Source of the DNA: Stentor roeselii
Lineage: Eukaryota; Ciliophora; Heterotrichea; Heterotrichida; Stentoridae
Length of the DNA: 64,000 bases
Reading direction: 5' to 3'
Assembly (NCBI GenBank): GCA_006503475.1
Contig: RSEH01000117.1
Location: 62,001-126,000 of the forward strand
The translations under genes were made by a program, and so were the position numbers. The notes under the pieces are model-generated. The model ran no database searches. It was not told the origin of the DNA and worked only from the letters and a program-made list of their open reading frames with translations. Of the stretch, positions 55,357 to 64,000 are shown piece after piece (the first letter of the stretch is position 1; every line of letters starts with the position of its first letter).

Positions 55357-56043
55357 TTAAATAACCCTATACCTAGTCTCTACTTTCTCAGCATAAACTC
55401 CTCTACCTTTATTGACTTTGAATCCATGTATTTTGGGTTCATAAGGTTTATGTTCTTGCAGAGGATACAAAAACGGGAACTCCTGCAACAAAACATGAGG
55501 AAAAGAAGTTCCAAAGAAAGACCCATCAATTTCAATATTCCTGTCCTTCGGGTAGTACATATCTTGACACCTCGGACAAAAGACCTTGACCCTCGAAGTC
55601 TTCATTTCATTCGTGACTCCAACAGGCATAACGAAATGTTTATCACACAAGACCCGAGGACAAACTCCAAACTTCCCAGCCAAATACTTTTCTCTCATAA
55701 TCGTCAGTCCTGTTTGACTTTGAATGAACCTCGCATGAATTAAGCCATAAAGATCAGTGCAAGACTGATAAAGTTCAAAGTACTTCTCATTTTGCAAGTC
55801 TTCTTCATCTGGAATGCCTCCGTTGATAATCTGAAAGTAACACTCTTCGAAATTCGGGATTTTTGAGGGTAGGTTGTAAAAGTTTGACTTGTCTTTCAGG
55901 AACTCATCAGTCACTTCAGCTAGAATGTCGTGGCCTTCTAAAGAACAGAACCATTGGACCCATTTGACCTCTGATGAAGCGCTTTCTTCTTCTTCTTGTG
56001 CTTGACTTGAGTTTTCTTCTGAGTCCGAGTTATATTCAGACAT
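55357..56043 (-). CDS. CSNK2B: casein kinase II regulatory subunit beta
   Basis: This 228-aa protein matches CK2 beta throughout. It has the acidic Ser-rich N-terminus (autophosphorylation region), WVQWFCSLEGHDILAEV, then the helical part with LYGLIHARFI and LTIMREKY. The zinc finger has Cys128, Cys133, Cys156 and Cys159. The C-terminal part has SFFGTSFPHVLLQEFP. The subunit dimerises through the zinc finger and tethers two catalytic alpha subunits. N-terminal acidity is higher than usual. The gene converges with the LTA4H gene (209 bp) and diverges from the NUDT17-like gene (127 bp). Confidence 0.95.
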   Translation of the reverse strand: MSEYNSDSEENSSQAQEEEESASSEVKWVQWFCSLEGHDILAEVTDEFLKDKSNFYNLPSKIPNFEECYFQIINGGIPDEEDLQNEKYFELYQSCTDLYGLIHARFIQSQTGLTIMREKYLAGKFGVCPRVLCDKHFVMPVGVTNEMKTSRVKVFCPRCQDMYYPKDRNIEIDGSFFGTSFPHVLLQEFPFLYPLQEHKPYEPKIHGFKVNKGRGVYAEKVETRYRVI

Positions 56044-56170
56044 TTATAACCCGCAATGAAAGGAATTTTCGATTAGGACTTAGTTTTAAGAAGTGGTTGA
56101 ACTTTAGAGAAATGAAGAACTTCTAGATTTACTTGAATTTCAATTAATACTATTTTTAACTTGAAGGGGG

Positions 56171-56980
56171 ATGAAAGACAAACTTTACAGTAAAGTCAAC
56201 GACTCTTTTCATAGTCTTGGCGAGTGCATTATGGACAAACTTCAAGTGAATAACGGTGAAGAGATCGATGTGAAGTACTCTCGGACTTTAGGATCATTTA
56301 ATATTTCAAAAAATGACCCAGAAGCGTCTTTTAAGGTCCCAATGTCTCATTCAAACACTTGTCCCATGCATCGAGTCCAGTCAGAACTAGGAATGACTCA
56401 AGTGATTCCGAAGCAAGTTCCTGTTTTCAGTTCTTTGATCCTGAAATCAAGTGACCAGAAAGTTCTTTTGATGAGACAAACTGAAACTTTAGGCCTTGCA
56501 AGCAAAAGCTGGGGATTTTCATATCGAAAAATGCAGTTGAAAGAGTCGTTGTTCAAGGGAGGGATCAGGGCGTTGAGAGAAGATGCAGGGATCAACATAG
56601 TAGAATCCGGGAATTCAGCTTATTTTTTCGATATTCCCCTGGAAATAAAACCGCTTTGCCTTTACGAAAGCATTTTTCCTAAAATCCTTGAACATGGCCT
56701 GCCTCGGAACCAGGCGCTGATAATGTTTTCAGAAGTTTATCTTCCTTTTGAAGCCGAAGAAATTAAAGTAAAAAGAAACAATGTTGACTTTTTAGTGTGG
56801 CTTGACAAGGAAGACTTCAACGACATCCAAGAAGGAAGGAAAGTTTATTTAAGTCCTACTGACTCTTCAGTGAAACTTGATCATAAGTGCTTCAAAGGAA
56901 TTGCACCGAATAAAGTTGGGGAAGGAATCAGTGAAGGTCATTTGAATGCACTTGTCTTGGCTTTTAATAGTGAGGGTTAA
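56171..56980 (+). CDS. NUDT17: NUDT17-like Nudix-fold protein with degenerate Nudix box
   Basis: The 269-aa protein resembles human NUDT17. VPVFSSLILKSSDQKVLLMR matches the first strands. The region around the Nudix box reads GFSYRKMQLKESLFKGGIRA, then LREDAG. NUDT17 has P-P-G-G...E...GGLRELWEESG there. LCLYESIFPKILEHGLPRNQ and VDFLVWLDKE match later blocks. Two changes matter. The PPGG turn is lost, and the conserved REUxEE metal-binding motif reads RALRED, so one of its Glu is Ala and another is Asp. Hydrolase activity is therefore doubtful. NUDT17-type enzymes are poorly characterised even in animals. The stop is 9 bp from the next start on the same strand. Confidence 0.75.
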   Translation: MKDKLYSKVNDSFHSLGECIMDKLQVNNGEEIDVKYSRTLGSFNISKNDPEASFKVPMSHSNTCPMHRVQSELGMTQVIPKQVPVFSSLILKSSDQKVLLMRQTETLGLASKSWGFSYRKMQLKESLFKGGIRALREDAGINIVESGNSAYFFDIPLEIKPLCLYESIFPKILEHGLPRNQALIMFSEVYLPFEAEEIKVKRNNVDFLVWLDKEDFNDIQEGRKVYLSPTDSSVKLDHKCFKGIAPNKVGEGISEGHLNALVLAFNSEG

Positions 56981-56989
56981 TTACTTTGA

Positions 56990-57799
56990 ATGGATTTTCT
57001 TTCATATTTTATGGCGGGAAGGAAAGTTTATGCTTATGAGATTGAGCAGAGAATGAAGAATTGTGTTCAGAAGGTCACTGGAGGCAACCCTTGCTATTTA
57101 AGTTATTGGAAAAAGGTTAAAATACTTGATAGGAGTTTTGAAGAGTATTCATCGGAAAGTCTTAAAGCGCATTGGATTCTTATGAGGAAGAGAAATTACT
57201 TGGATAATGAAGAGAATCTATTATGTTGTCAGGAAAATGAAGAGGATCAGAAGGAAAGGCAGTTGAATTGTGAGGAGAATGAAGAAAATCAAAAGGTAAG
57301 ACAGTTGAATTGTGAGGAGAATGAACTCAAGTGTGAAAGTCAAAACTTGAATAATGGAATTAATGAAAGAGAAGAAGTGAATCTTATCAGTCTTCACAGT
57401 GATACTCATGAAAAACTTGGAGATTTTTCAAGAAGTCCTTTCCAGAAAAATAACATTGAATCTCTACCTATTGTCAATGACAGTCCACTGTCAGATCCTC
57501 ATAGTTCAGCTTTAAATGTGCAGAAAACTGAGGCGATCATTGAAAAAAGAGAAGTTCGGACTAGCCCTATTTATACCAAAATTTTATTTAAACCTGAATC
57601 CTGCTCTACTTTGAAGAAGAAAAACATGAGTGGAAATACTCCATCACTTGAAAAAATTGAAGAGATTTTCGAGAACTTAGTTGACATCTGCTCAGTTGTT
57701 GCTAAGAAAAGACTGATCGAAGCTGAAGTGATTCAAGTTCTACTGATGAAAAAAGGTCGTTTGCAAGAGGTAGTTAATTATTTCAAAACGAACCATTAA
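56990..57799 (+). CDS. candidate Rap1-like protein (Myb-type N-terminus, RCT-like C-terminus)
   Basis: The 269-aa protein is not clearly in a family, but two parts are suggestive. Residues 10-68 (GRKVYAYEIEQRM, then YWKKVKILDRS, then SSESLKAHWILMRKR) follow the spacing of the Rap1 Myb domain: G-R-x-x-F/Y, a helix, W-K, then S-L-K-x2-Y/W. The C-terminus LIEAEVIQVLLMKKGRLQEV resembles the RCT segment of human TERF2IP (V-T-Q-A-L-L-K-x-S-G-E-L-E). The middle is Glu/Asn-rich with a 42-bp tandem repeat. Rap1 proteins sit at telomeres. The assignment is a hypothesis; the N-terminal BRCT domain of other Rap1 proteins is absent. Otherwise this is a protein of unknown function. Confidence 0.4.
   Translation: MDFLSYFMAGRKVYAYEIEQRMKNCVQKVTGGNPCYLSYWKKVKILDRSFEEYSSESLKAHWILMRKRNYLDNEENLLCCQENEEDQKERQLNCEENEENQKVRQLNCEENELKCESQNLNNGINEREEVNLISLHSDTHEKLGDFSRSPFQKNNIESLPIVNDSPLSDPHSSALNVQKTEAIIEKREVRTSPIYTKILFKPESCSTLKKKNMSGNTPSLEKIEEIFENLVDICSVVAKKRLIEAEVIQVLLMKKGRLQEVVNYFKTNH
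57233..57316 (+). repeat. 42-bp coding tandem repeat, two copies plus part of a third
   Basis: Units 57233-57274 and 57275-57316 encode ENEEDQKERQLNCE and ENEENQKVRQLNCE. A partial third copy begins ENEL. The frame is preserved. Confidence 0.85.
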
Positions 57800-57899
57800 T
57801 TATTACTGCAGTTGTGAATGACTGTCATTTCAATATTGAAAAATCAGTATTTTTGTTAGTTATTCATGCGAAAATGATATAAATTCGGTTAAATAATAA

Positions 57900-59294
57900 T
57901 CAATTAAAAATCATATCTGCAACCATTTTAATCTCTAGACTTGCTTCTAAAGTAACAGAATTCTTATAAAAATTCAAACTTTGCAGTCCGAAAATCAAGA
58001 AAAATTCAAAAGAATCATCATAAATCGTAACAGTTGATCGATTCTTCGTCATTTTTAGGTACTTTTTATTTTTCAATTCAAATCCTTCAACCTTTATCAA
58101 ACAATTTTTATTTCTGAACTTCAAAGAAAAAGCTTTGACCAAGTTTGTGTCAAAGGCCTGCTTCAAAAAATCTCCATCAAGAAGTCTTGAAGAATTTTCT
58201 CGCATTAAAAAAGGATGTTTTCCCCAAACGAGTCTTCCTTTATAAACAAAAAGATGTTTTTTTACTTCATCCTTTAGTTTCTTCCGAGTTTCTATGTCTA
58301 AAGTGCGGGTTTTTAGAGTAAGTTTTTCGAGAAATAAAGAAAGTTTTGTGTTTTTTATCTCAAAACAGAAATTTTCTTCGATTTCTTGTATGACTAGCGT
58401 GATTTTTCTAGAAATTCCTAAAATTTTCAGATAAAACACGACTTTGTTATCCAAAAAACACTCATCAAAGATGAGTTTTAAGTCAGATTCCTTTGAATTC
58501 AGATACAAAAATGGAATAACTCTAGATTTTATTCCAAATTCAAACTTCTGAATATTTTCATCTGTTGTCAAAACATCTGAAATATCTTTTTCCACTTTCA
58601 CTGCCAATTTCTGATCATCTGGTAAAAGACAGCTGATGGAATGATAGTAAAACATTGTCGACCTAACAGCAACCAAGCACCTAACACCAGAGACTTCAAC
58701 AACACCCTTAAAATCCTGAGAAACCTGCTCATTTTTCCTTAACTTCACAGGAAACCTTTCACTAAAGACACTTCCAACATCAGCCCTATTCCCCCTGAAT
58801 TCATTTTGACAAATCATTTTAATCTCACTTGAAAGCTTATTCCTAGAAAGACTCAACTCATCACCCAATCTTAATTTTTTATAATTTTCCTCAAGTTTCA
58901 CCATAAAACTTCTAAAATCCCATGATTGCAAAAAATAAAACTCATAAGTTGCCAAGTCTCTTTTCAAGTCAAGTTTATCACTTTTCGACTTGATTATCAA
59001 ATGAGAAATTGTTTTAATTTCATCTAAATTCCTTGAAAATCTTTGAAGATTTTTCTCAGTCTGGACTTTTGGAACCTGGTCAATTTTTTCATTGGCTGGA
59101 CTATGTTGAAGTGTTTTTTCATTCAATTTAACGTCGCGAGTCGATTTCGTCTTTTTGCGAATTTGAAGTTTTCCATAGGCTCGGGTCACGGATTGGTTTT
59201 TTTTTGGAAATTTTGAAGGAGAGTCGAGGTCTTGTCTGCGAATTGATTGGTTTAAAGTCTTAACGGCGGACTTGCTGCGAATTTTTGTTGACAT
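57900..59294 (-). CDS. hypothetical protein, 464 aa
   Basis: I do not recognise a family. The first 70 residues are basic and Ser/Lys-rich, probably disordered. The remainder alternates helices and strands, with a repeated type of beta-like segment (for example about 240-290 and 400-460). No transmembrane segment, zinc pattern or enzyme motif is seen. It lies 16 bp downstream of the next minus-strand gene (59311-60795). Codon use is A/T-rich, like that neighbour. It is probably specific to ciliates. Confidence 0.65.
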   Translation of the reverse strand: MSTKIRSKSAVKTLNQSIRRQDLDSPSKFPKKNQSVTRAYGKLQIRKKTKSTRDVKLNEKTLQHSPANEKIDQVPKVQTEKNLQRFSRNLDEIKTISHLIIKSKSDKLDLKRDLATYEFYFLQSWDFRSFMVKLEENYKKLRLGDELSLSRNKLSSEIKMICQNEFRGNRADVGSVFSERFPVKLRKNEQVSQDFKGVVEVSGVRCLVAVRSTMFYYHSISCLLPDDQKLAVKVEKDISDVLTTDENIQKFEFGIKSRVIPFLYLNSKESDLKLIFDECFLDNKVVFYLKILGISRKITLVIQEIEENFCFEIKNTKLSLFLEKLTLKTRTLDIETRKKLKDEVKKHLFVYKGRLVWGKHPFLMRENSSRLLDGDFLKQAFDTNLVKAFSLKFRNKNCLIKVEGFELKNKKYLKMTKNRSTVTIYDDSFEFFLIFGLQSLNFYKNSVTLEASLEIKMVADMIFN

Positions 59295-59310
59295 GAATTT
59301 TACATCATTT

Positions 59311-60795
59311 TTAAGATTTAGTTAAATTAGATAATGTTTGGAATGAGTGACGCAAAAGTCTTTCTGAGTAACTTTTGATGAAATTTAAAAAAAATGTACC
59401 TGATTTTAAGTTTGATAAGTTTTTTGCGTTTTTTTCGAGGAATTTTGAATCGGAATAGTTTAGTTTTGATTTCCAGGTGTTGTTTATTTTTTCGAGGTTT
59501 TTCTTGTATTTGTTGTGGATGAACATGTCGAAACCTTTTTTTAATAGAAATTCTTGAAATTTTAGAAGGTCGAAAAATGACTTTCGTAATTGGGATAGGG
59601 AGAGGTTTGAGAGGAGTTTTAAGAGTTTGTGAGAAACTAGCTTTTGGTTGAACATCTTTTGGTTTAGCAAGTTAAAAACATCTAAAAGTCTAAAATGCAA
59701 AAATTTTGAAATAGTCTTTAAACATTTTTCCTTATAATTTTCCTTAGAAGTAAAATATTTCCAACTCTTTATCCTATGATATAGTTGCAATCTAATCCCC
59801 GCTGTAAGTGAATCAATCATTTTTCTCAATTTATTTTCTTTGTTTAGATATTCATTCATTTCTTCACAACTTTTTAATAAACTTTCCTGATTTGATGCAA
59901 TCAAAATATGTAAATAACAAGCTCTATTTCTCTGATTAACGATTTCTTTAAATCTCACAAGAGCATTCTTGACAATCTTATCATTTTTCTCATTCACCAC
60001 CGTTAAAGTTTCATTCAACTTAATAAAAGCCTCAGACTCCTCCTTTTCAGGACAAATTGGACTGATGCAAGAATAAGAGTAGCTAAGTATAGAAAAAGCA
60101 TGCCACTCCCTGAAGCATCTAACAATCCAAAATCTCCAAGAGTTTTCCATTTTATTCACAATAAACCCAATACCTCTTTTCCTATTCTTTTCCTCAACCA
60201 AATCAACTTTAAACTTTTTTTTACAGTTTTTCAATAAATCATTAAACCTTTTTCTAATAATTTCCTTTAAAACTTGAATTCCAATTTCAATTTTTTTCCT
60301 TTTATTCCAATGAAAAAGGTCTAAAAACGTTGAATAAACAAGTCGAGCCGATGCATTCAAAACAGTAAATTTAATCAAAAACACCGATTTTAACTGTCTC
60401 TGATCAACTCTATTTTTTTCCTGAATCTGTCTCTTCAAATAGAGGGCCCAAATGCTTGTACCAGTTGTAATTTCCACTGAATCCTGCGGTCCAATATTAT
60501 TTCCAGGTCTCAATTGATGAATATCAGTAACCGGTTCTAAAATATCCGGAGAAATTCTTCCAGGAAGTGACTCTTGAGTATCAAGTAATGACCTAAGAAG
60601 AGTCGAGTAAGTTTTGTAGTTCTTTGCTGAAATATTCCCTTGCATCATATCAAGAAGACTTCTCAGTTTGAAGAGTGTCGGCGATGGGGTATGACGTAAA
60701 AGGTTCTGAAATTTCTGCTGAGACTCATAAGATAAATGTTCTGGAGGTGTCAGCAGAATTTCTTTAAAGGTAGACCCGAGTTCATCGAGGTTCAT
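59311..60795 (-). CDS. hypothetical helical protein, 494 aa, Sfi1/IQ-like character
   Basis: No firm family. The protein is rich in Lys, Leu, Phe and Trp and is predicted helical almost throughout. Segments such as FWIVRCFREWHAF, RIKSWKYF and KFLHFRLLDVFNLLNQKMF repeat an aromatic-basic spacing seen in Sfi1-type centrin-binding helices, but the spacing is not regular enough for a call. Centrin binding at the contractile cortex would suit a Stentor-type cell, and this is pure inference. No membrane segment is seen. It ends 16 bp before the next minus-strand gene. Confidence 0.6.
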   Translation of the reverse strand: MNLDELGSTFKEILLTPPEHLSYESQQKFQNLLRHTPSPTLFKLRSLLDMMQGNISAKNYKTYSTLLRSLLDTQESLPGRISPDILEPVTDIHQLRPGNNIGPQDSVEITTGTSIWALYLKRQIQEKNRVDQRQLKSVFLIKFTVLNASARLVYSTFLDLFHWNKRKKIEIGIQVLKEIIRKRFNDLLKNCKKKFKVDLVEEKNRKRGIGFIVNKMENSWRFWIVRCFREWHAFSILSYSYSCISPICPEKEESEAFIKLNETLTVVNEKNDKIVKNALVRFKEIVNQRNRACYLHILIASNQESLLKSCEEMNEYLNKENKLRKMIDSLTAGIRLQLYHRIKSWKYFTSKENYKEKCLKTISKFLHFRLLDVFNLLNQKMFNQKLVSHKLLKLLSNLSLSQLRKSFFDLLKFQEFLLKKGFDMFIHNKYKKNLEKINNTWKSKLNYSDSKFLEKNAKNLSNLKSGTFFLNFIKSYSERLLRHSFQTLSNLTKS

Positions 60796-60882
60796 AGATT
60801 TATTATGATAAAATTAAGTTTCAGAACCTGGTATGTGCTTTCATCGAGGAAGCCCTCAGAGTGGATTTTCATCATTTAATAT

Positions 60883-61368
60883 TCAGCCATTATTTACCTT
60901 AGACTGGTCCTGTTCATAGACAAAGTCTTGAAATTCGTGTAAGGTTTCTTGGTACTCGTCTTTCAGCTTGTTTTGAAGAGAGTCAAGGATACTGTCGAAT
61001 TGTTTTTCTTGAATTACTAGCTTTTCTTTTTGTTTCAGCTGCCAAAGAGTTAACTTTTCGTAGTCTTTGTCTTGGAAATTTGAGAGAGGCTCTTTTTTTT
61101 TCTTTAGCATTAGGTAAGAGTAAATAACACCGCCCATCATTAGGATTAAAGGAAAGCCGTATATGCGCATTAACATGAATTCATCGCTGTATACTGATGT
61201 TGGGACTATACGAAGTTTTCCTTTTTCTAGCAGGGCTTGGGGGCAGTCCTTTGGAGGGGTGAATGAGGAGTCGATTTTAACGAGCCTTACGGCCATTTGG
61301 TCTTGGACCTCTGCGGATAGTTTGTAGTGATTTAAACAAGATGCTTTGATTGTATTTGTGAGGAACAT
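60883..61368 (-). CDS. single-pass membrane protein, 161 aa, unknown function
   Basis: The protein has one hydrophobic helix (about 67-87, MLMRIYGFPLILMMGGVIYS), flanked by basic residues (LKKKKEP), and then a long charged coiled-coil tail (about 95-155). There is no cleavable signal peptide, so a tail facing the cytosol or the mitochondrial matrix is possible. The N-terminal 60 residues have no motif. I do not recognise a family. The stop is TGA at 60883-60885. Confidence 0.6.
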   Translation of the reverse strand: MFLTNTIKASCLNHYKLSAEVQDQMAVRLVKIDSSFTPPKDCPQALLEKGKLRIVPTSVYSDEFMLMRIYGFPLILMMGGVIYSYLMLKKKKEPLSNFQDKDYEKLTLWQLKQKEKLVIQEKQFDSILDSLQNKLKDEYQETLHEFQDFVYEQDQSKVNNG

Positions 61369-61912
61369 TTATTAGTTTCTTGGTTATTTTTAGTTACTAG
61401 AATAGGATGAAGATTTATAGGATGAAGATTTCAGGAGAGATTTACATTAATTGTAAATATTGATTTATTAGGATAGAATTATAGTTTTTGAGAATGAAGT
61501 GCCAATAAATTATAAGTGTTTGATTTTTCATAATTCGAGTGGTTCTAATCTTAATTAGAACTTTTATTATAAGCATTGAGATCAATAGTACTATTACTTA
61601 TCAAACATTCAATAAAATTTACTCATATATTTTTTATATAAACATTTTATAATATCATTCTTATGCTTTTATTTTTTCAATTCAAATTACAAATTTTTAA
61701 GATTAGTTTTCATAAAAAGGCAATTTTGAATAAGTGGTGTCATAATTTAAAGCAAAAACCCTACTCAAATGATGATCTAATCATTTATATAAGCCCTTTT
61801 ATTCTCCAGTATTTACGTAATTGAACTGTGGAAAAACAGAAATTTTTTAGTTTCAATTCTCTGATATAAAAATTAAGCATAAGCTTAAAATTCAGATATA
61901 ATCTAATAACTT
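61369..61912. other. 544-bp AT-rich divergent intergenic region
   Basis: Between two divergent genes, so it holds both promoters. It contains an 8-bp inverted repeat at 61542-61561 (GTTCTAAT, 4-nt loop CTTA, ATTAGAAC). No RNA gene or other element was recognised. Confidence 0.5.
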
Positions 61913-63853
61913 ATGAAAAACAAAGTGTATCCAATACAAGAAAACTTATTCCCTATCGCTGAAATTCCGTATTTCAGTCCAAGTCAAAAGCATCAAGAAA
62001 TCTGGAAACGAGTTCACATCAGAATTTTGACGAGTATCCGGATATCCAAGTTAATGAAATCTTTAAAACTAGTGAAAAACAAAGAGCTTTATCATATCAA
62101 TTCAGACATAGAGATCAAAGACATAATGACCAGTCGGTATATCCCAAATGAAGAGAGTATAAGTGAATCAAATAAAATGCCAAGATACATGTTTCACCCG
62201 AACACCGGGTTTAAGATTTACTGGAACTTCTTTATGGGAATTTGTTTATTGTACACTGCTATTGTAACTCCTTTCTTGCTTGCTTTTGTTTATAACAGGG
62301 ATTTTGATATCTGGTTCGTCATTGATATCATCTTGTCAGGAGTCTTTCTTCTTGACTTTTTATTTACTTTGAATACGGCTTTCAATGATTTTGATGGGAA
62401 ATTAGTTACAAATCGCAAGGTGATTTTCTTGAATTATTTAAAAGGGTGGTTTTTTATTGACTTAGTTTCTTGCTTTCCATTAGACTTAGTGCAATATTTC
62501 GTAAATCCTAATGGACAGAGAGCAGCCTTGAACAATCTTAGCAAGCTTGCTAGACTAAAAAGTATTCCAAGACTTTTTCGTCTGTCGAAGATTTTGGTTT
62601 TGTTCAAAAACAGTAAGGCTTTTCCTTTTTTAGATAGCATTTACTTCTGGTTTAGTGTCTCGCATACTGCAGTCAAACTTTTTGGGACATTGTTCATGAT
62701 TGTTATAAGTTTGCATGTGGTTTCATGTCTCTGGTACTTTATGGCAAGGTTTTATGACTTTAGTCCTGATACTTGGATAGTAAGAAAAGACCTACAAGAC
62801 TCCTCCATGTTCGACGCTTACCTTTTCTCCCTTTACTGGGCTCTAACAACGCTAAGCACAATAGGCTACGGTGACATTACACCAAAGACAACAGGAGAGA
62901 TTCTTCTTTCAATGTGCTGGATGATCGTAGCAATCTACTTCCTTTCCTTCGCAATCAGCAGCATCTCATCAATGCTTTCGCAACAAGACGGTGGACGCAA
63001 ACGAATCCTCGACAAAAAACTTTCTTTAATCGACATCTACGCCGAAGAGAATAAACTGCCAAGACGAGTCAAGATGAGCATGCAAAGGTTCATAAAAGAA
63101 AGCAGCGAGAAAAATCTTTTCAACTTTTCTGAGAAAGAAAACCTACTTAGTGAGTTTTCAGCTCCTTTGAGACTAGAAATCGCTCAAAATGTGCATCGAG
63201 GAGCATTTCAATTGTTTCAGATTTTCCAAGGCAGAGAGGAAAGGTTTCTTTTCACGATCATACCGCTGATGAGAACGGAAAATATTGAAAAAGGACAGTA
63301 CCTCTTCATGGAAGGTGAACAGTTCAGAGATATTTTCTTCATGATCCGAGGAAAGGCTTACTTTTTCTATAAAGACGAGCTCAAGTTCAAGGTGATCAAC
63401 TCAGGCGGGTACTGCGGCGACATCGAAGTCGTCAAAGGTGTCAACCGCATCTTCAGTGTCAGGACCTCCGAGGACTCCAGTGTTTGGATCTTACAAGCTG
63501 AAGTTTTTAAGAAGTTCGCCACTGAATTTCCTTTGTTTTATAAAGAATTCGAAGTCGAAACTGAAAAAAGACTCAGGACCTGCATCTTGGAACTTGCTGA
63601 AATGATTGCTATTCAAAATGCAAAAAAAGAAGGAATCAATACACTTGTAGTTATTCGCAAAATGATCACTGAGAACTTTGGAATGCTTATGAAAACTATT
63701 AATTTAAGCAAAGTTGAACAAAGTGATTTGTCGAGAATTGAAAAAAAATTAGAGGCTTGTAAGGAACTTATTGGAACTAATGCAAAAATTTTAACATCTA
63801 TTGAAGAGCTGATGAATACTTTTATCGAAAAAAGGCAGAAATGTTTAACATGA
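61913..63853 (+). CDS. cyclic-nucleotide-binding voltage-gated K+ channel (EAG/HCN-like)
   Basis: The 646-aa protein has six membrane helices at about 100-355. S4 carries Arg/Lys at every third position (SKLARLKSIPRLFRLSKILVLF, about 208-229). The pore has TLSTIGYGDITPKT (about 313-326), the GYG filter of K+ channels. A C-linker follows and then a cyclic-nucleotide-binding domain at about 440-555, with GEQFRDIFFMIRGKA and the GGYCGDIEVV phosphate-binding region. This is the CNBD-channel family that is greatly expanded in ciliates and controls ciliary beating and excitability. Whether cyclic nucleotide truly binds is not certain, because the usual Arg after GE is not obvious. No intron. Confidence 0.9.
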   Translation: MKNKVYPIQENLFPIAEIPYFSPSQKHQEIWKRVHIRILTSIRISKLMKSLKLVKNKELYHINSDIEIKDIMTSRYIPNEESISESNKMPRYMFHPNTGFKIYWNFFMGICLLYTAIVTPFLLAFVYNRDFDIWFVIDIILSGVFLLDFLFTLNTAFNDFDGKLVTNRKVIFLNYLKGWFFIDLVSCFPLDLVQYFVNPNGQRAALNNLSKLARLKSIPRLFRLSKILVLFKNSKAFPFLDSIYFWFSVSHTAVKLFGTLFMIVISLHVVSCLWYFMARFYDFSPDTWIVRKDLQDSSMFDAYLFSLYWALTTLSTIGYGDITPKTTGEILLSMCWMIVAIYFLSFAISSISSMLSQQDGGRKRILDKKLSLIDIYAEENKLPRRVKMSMQRFIKESSEKNLFNFSEKENLLSEFSAPLRLEIAQNVHRGAFQLFQIFQGREERFLFTIIPLMRTENIEKGQYLFMEGEQFRDIFFMIRGKAYFFYKDELKFKVINSGGYCGDIEVVKGVNRIFSVRTSEDSSVWILQAEVFKKFATEFPLFYKEFEVETEKRLRTCILELAEMIAIQNAKKEGINTLVVIRKMITENFGMLMKTINLSKVEQSDLSRIEKKLEACKELIGTNAKILTSIEELMNTFIEKRQKCLT

Positions 63854-64000
63854 TTTTAATTAAGACATTTCTAAGTTAATAGTAAAATTCTTTCATTTAC
63901 ATTCAACTCTTTTTAAATTTCCATTATTAATTAATAAGAAAGCTCTTAAAAAAATCAACAATTAATAAAAAGTCTAAGCTTAATCAACCAATCAAGCCAT

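Noticed and set aside
56972-56992. Fusion of the NUDT17-like and Rap1-like genes, which are in the same frame
   Set aside because: Two in-frame stops (TAA and TGA) lie between them and no 15-16-nt GT...AG segment removes both.
1-64000. Mobile elements, viral remnants, CRISPR arrays, rRNA or telomere repeats
   Set aside because: None was seen: no transposase, reverse transcriptase or capsid-like frame, no long terminal repeats and no spaced direct repeats outside the coding 42-bp repeat.

Overview
This window looks like macronuclear DNA of a heterotrich ciliate, most likely Stentor or a close relative. Four things point there. (1) Genes are packed tightly on both strands, often only 2-60 bp apart. 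(2) All genes read with the standard code: very long frames (2174 and 3374 codons) use TGG for Trp, and TAA, TAG and TGA occur only as terminal stops. (3) Two genes are interrupted by exactly 15-nt GT...AG introns (24588-24602 and 38247-38261). (4) Many proteins have recognisable eukaryotic orthologues next to ciliate-type coiled-coil proteins of unknown function. I saw no mobile element, viral remnant, rRNA, tRNA, CRISPR array or telomeric repeat.

Layout. 1-3.7 kb, all minus strand: the 5' end of an acylated IQ protein, an ABHD17-type depalmitoylase, a small unknown, a MAPK-like kinase and a RING-H2 protein. 4-14.7 kb, plus strand: HSPA12-like Hsp70, poly(A)-binding protein 1 and a giant USP9X/24/34-type deubiquitinase. 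15-22.3 kb: UNC119, a 76-aa ATP6AP2-like V-ATPase protein, a DENN protein, a PPP4R4-like HEAT protein and a second poly(A)-binding protein in inverted orientation. 22.7-26.8 kb: a papain-fold protease lacking its catalytic Cys, a Cys-rich zinc protein, a UEV (Mms2) with a 15-nt intron, Rab11 and a PIN-like carrier. 27.6-41 kb: a WD40-TRP-like channel fusion, two unknowns, Nup160, V-ATPase subunit d, an Hbs1-like GTPase reconstructed across a 15-nt intron, and an unknown. 41.3-51.4 kb: a 3374-aa polycystin-1-like receptor. 51.4-64 kb: mS35, an FHA protein, leukotriene A4 hydrolase, CK2 beta, a NUDT17-like protein with a degenerate Nudix box, a candidate Rap1-like protein, three ciliate unknowns and a cyclic-nucleotide-gated K+ channel.

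The window is a housekeeping gene neighbourhood rather than an operon or island. Recurring themes are ubiquitin (giant USP, RING-H2, UEV), protein lipidation and traffic (ABHD17, UNC119, Rab11, DENN), V-ATPase (subunit d, ATP6AP2-like) and membrane sensing (WD40-TRP, polycystin-like, CNG channel). The observations I rate highest are: a mini-ORF kept in both PABP genes just before the main start codon; the catalytically dead papain; the Rap1-like candidate; the Hbs1-like gene hidden by a tiny intron; the 24-bp bidirectional promoter; and block-wise switching of strand composition inside single genes.
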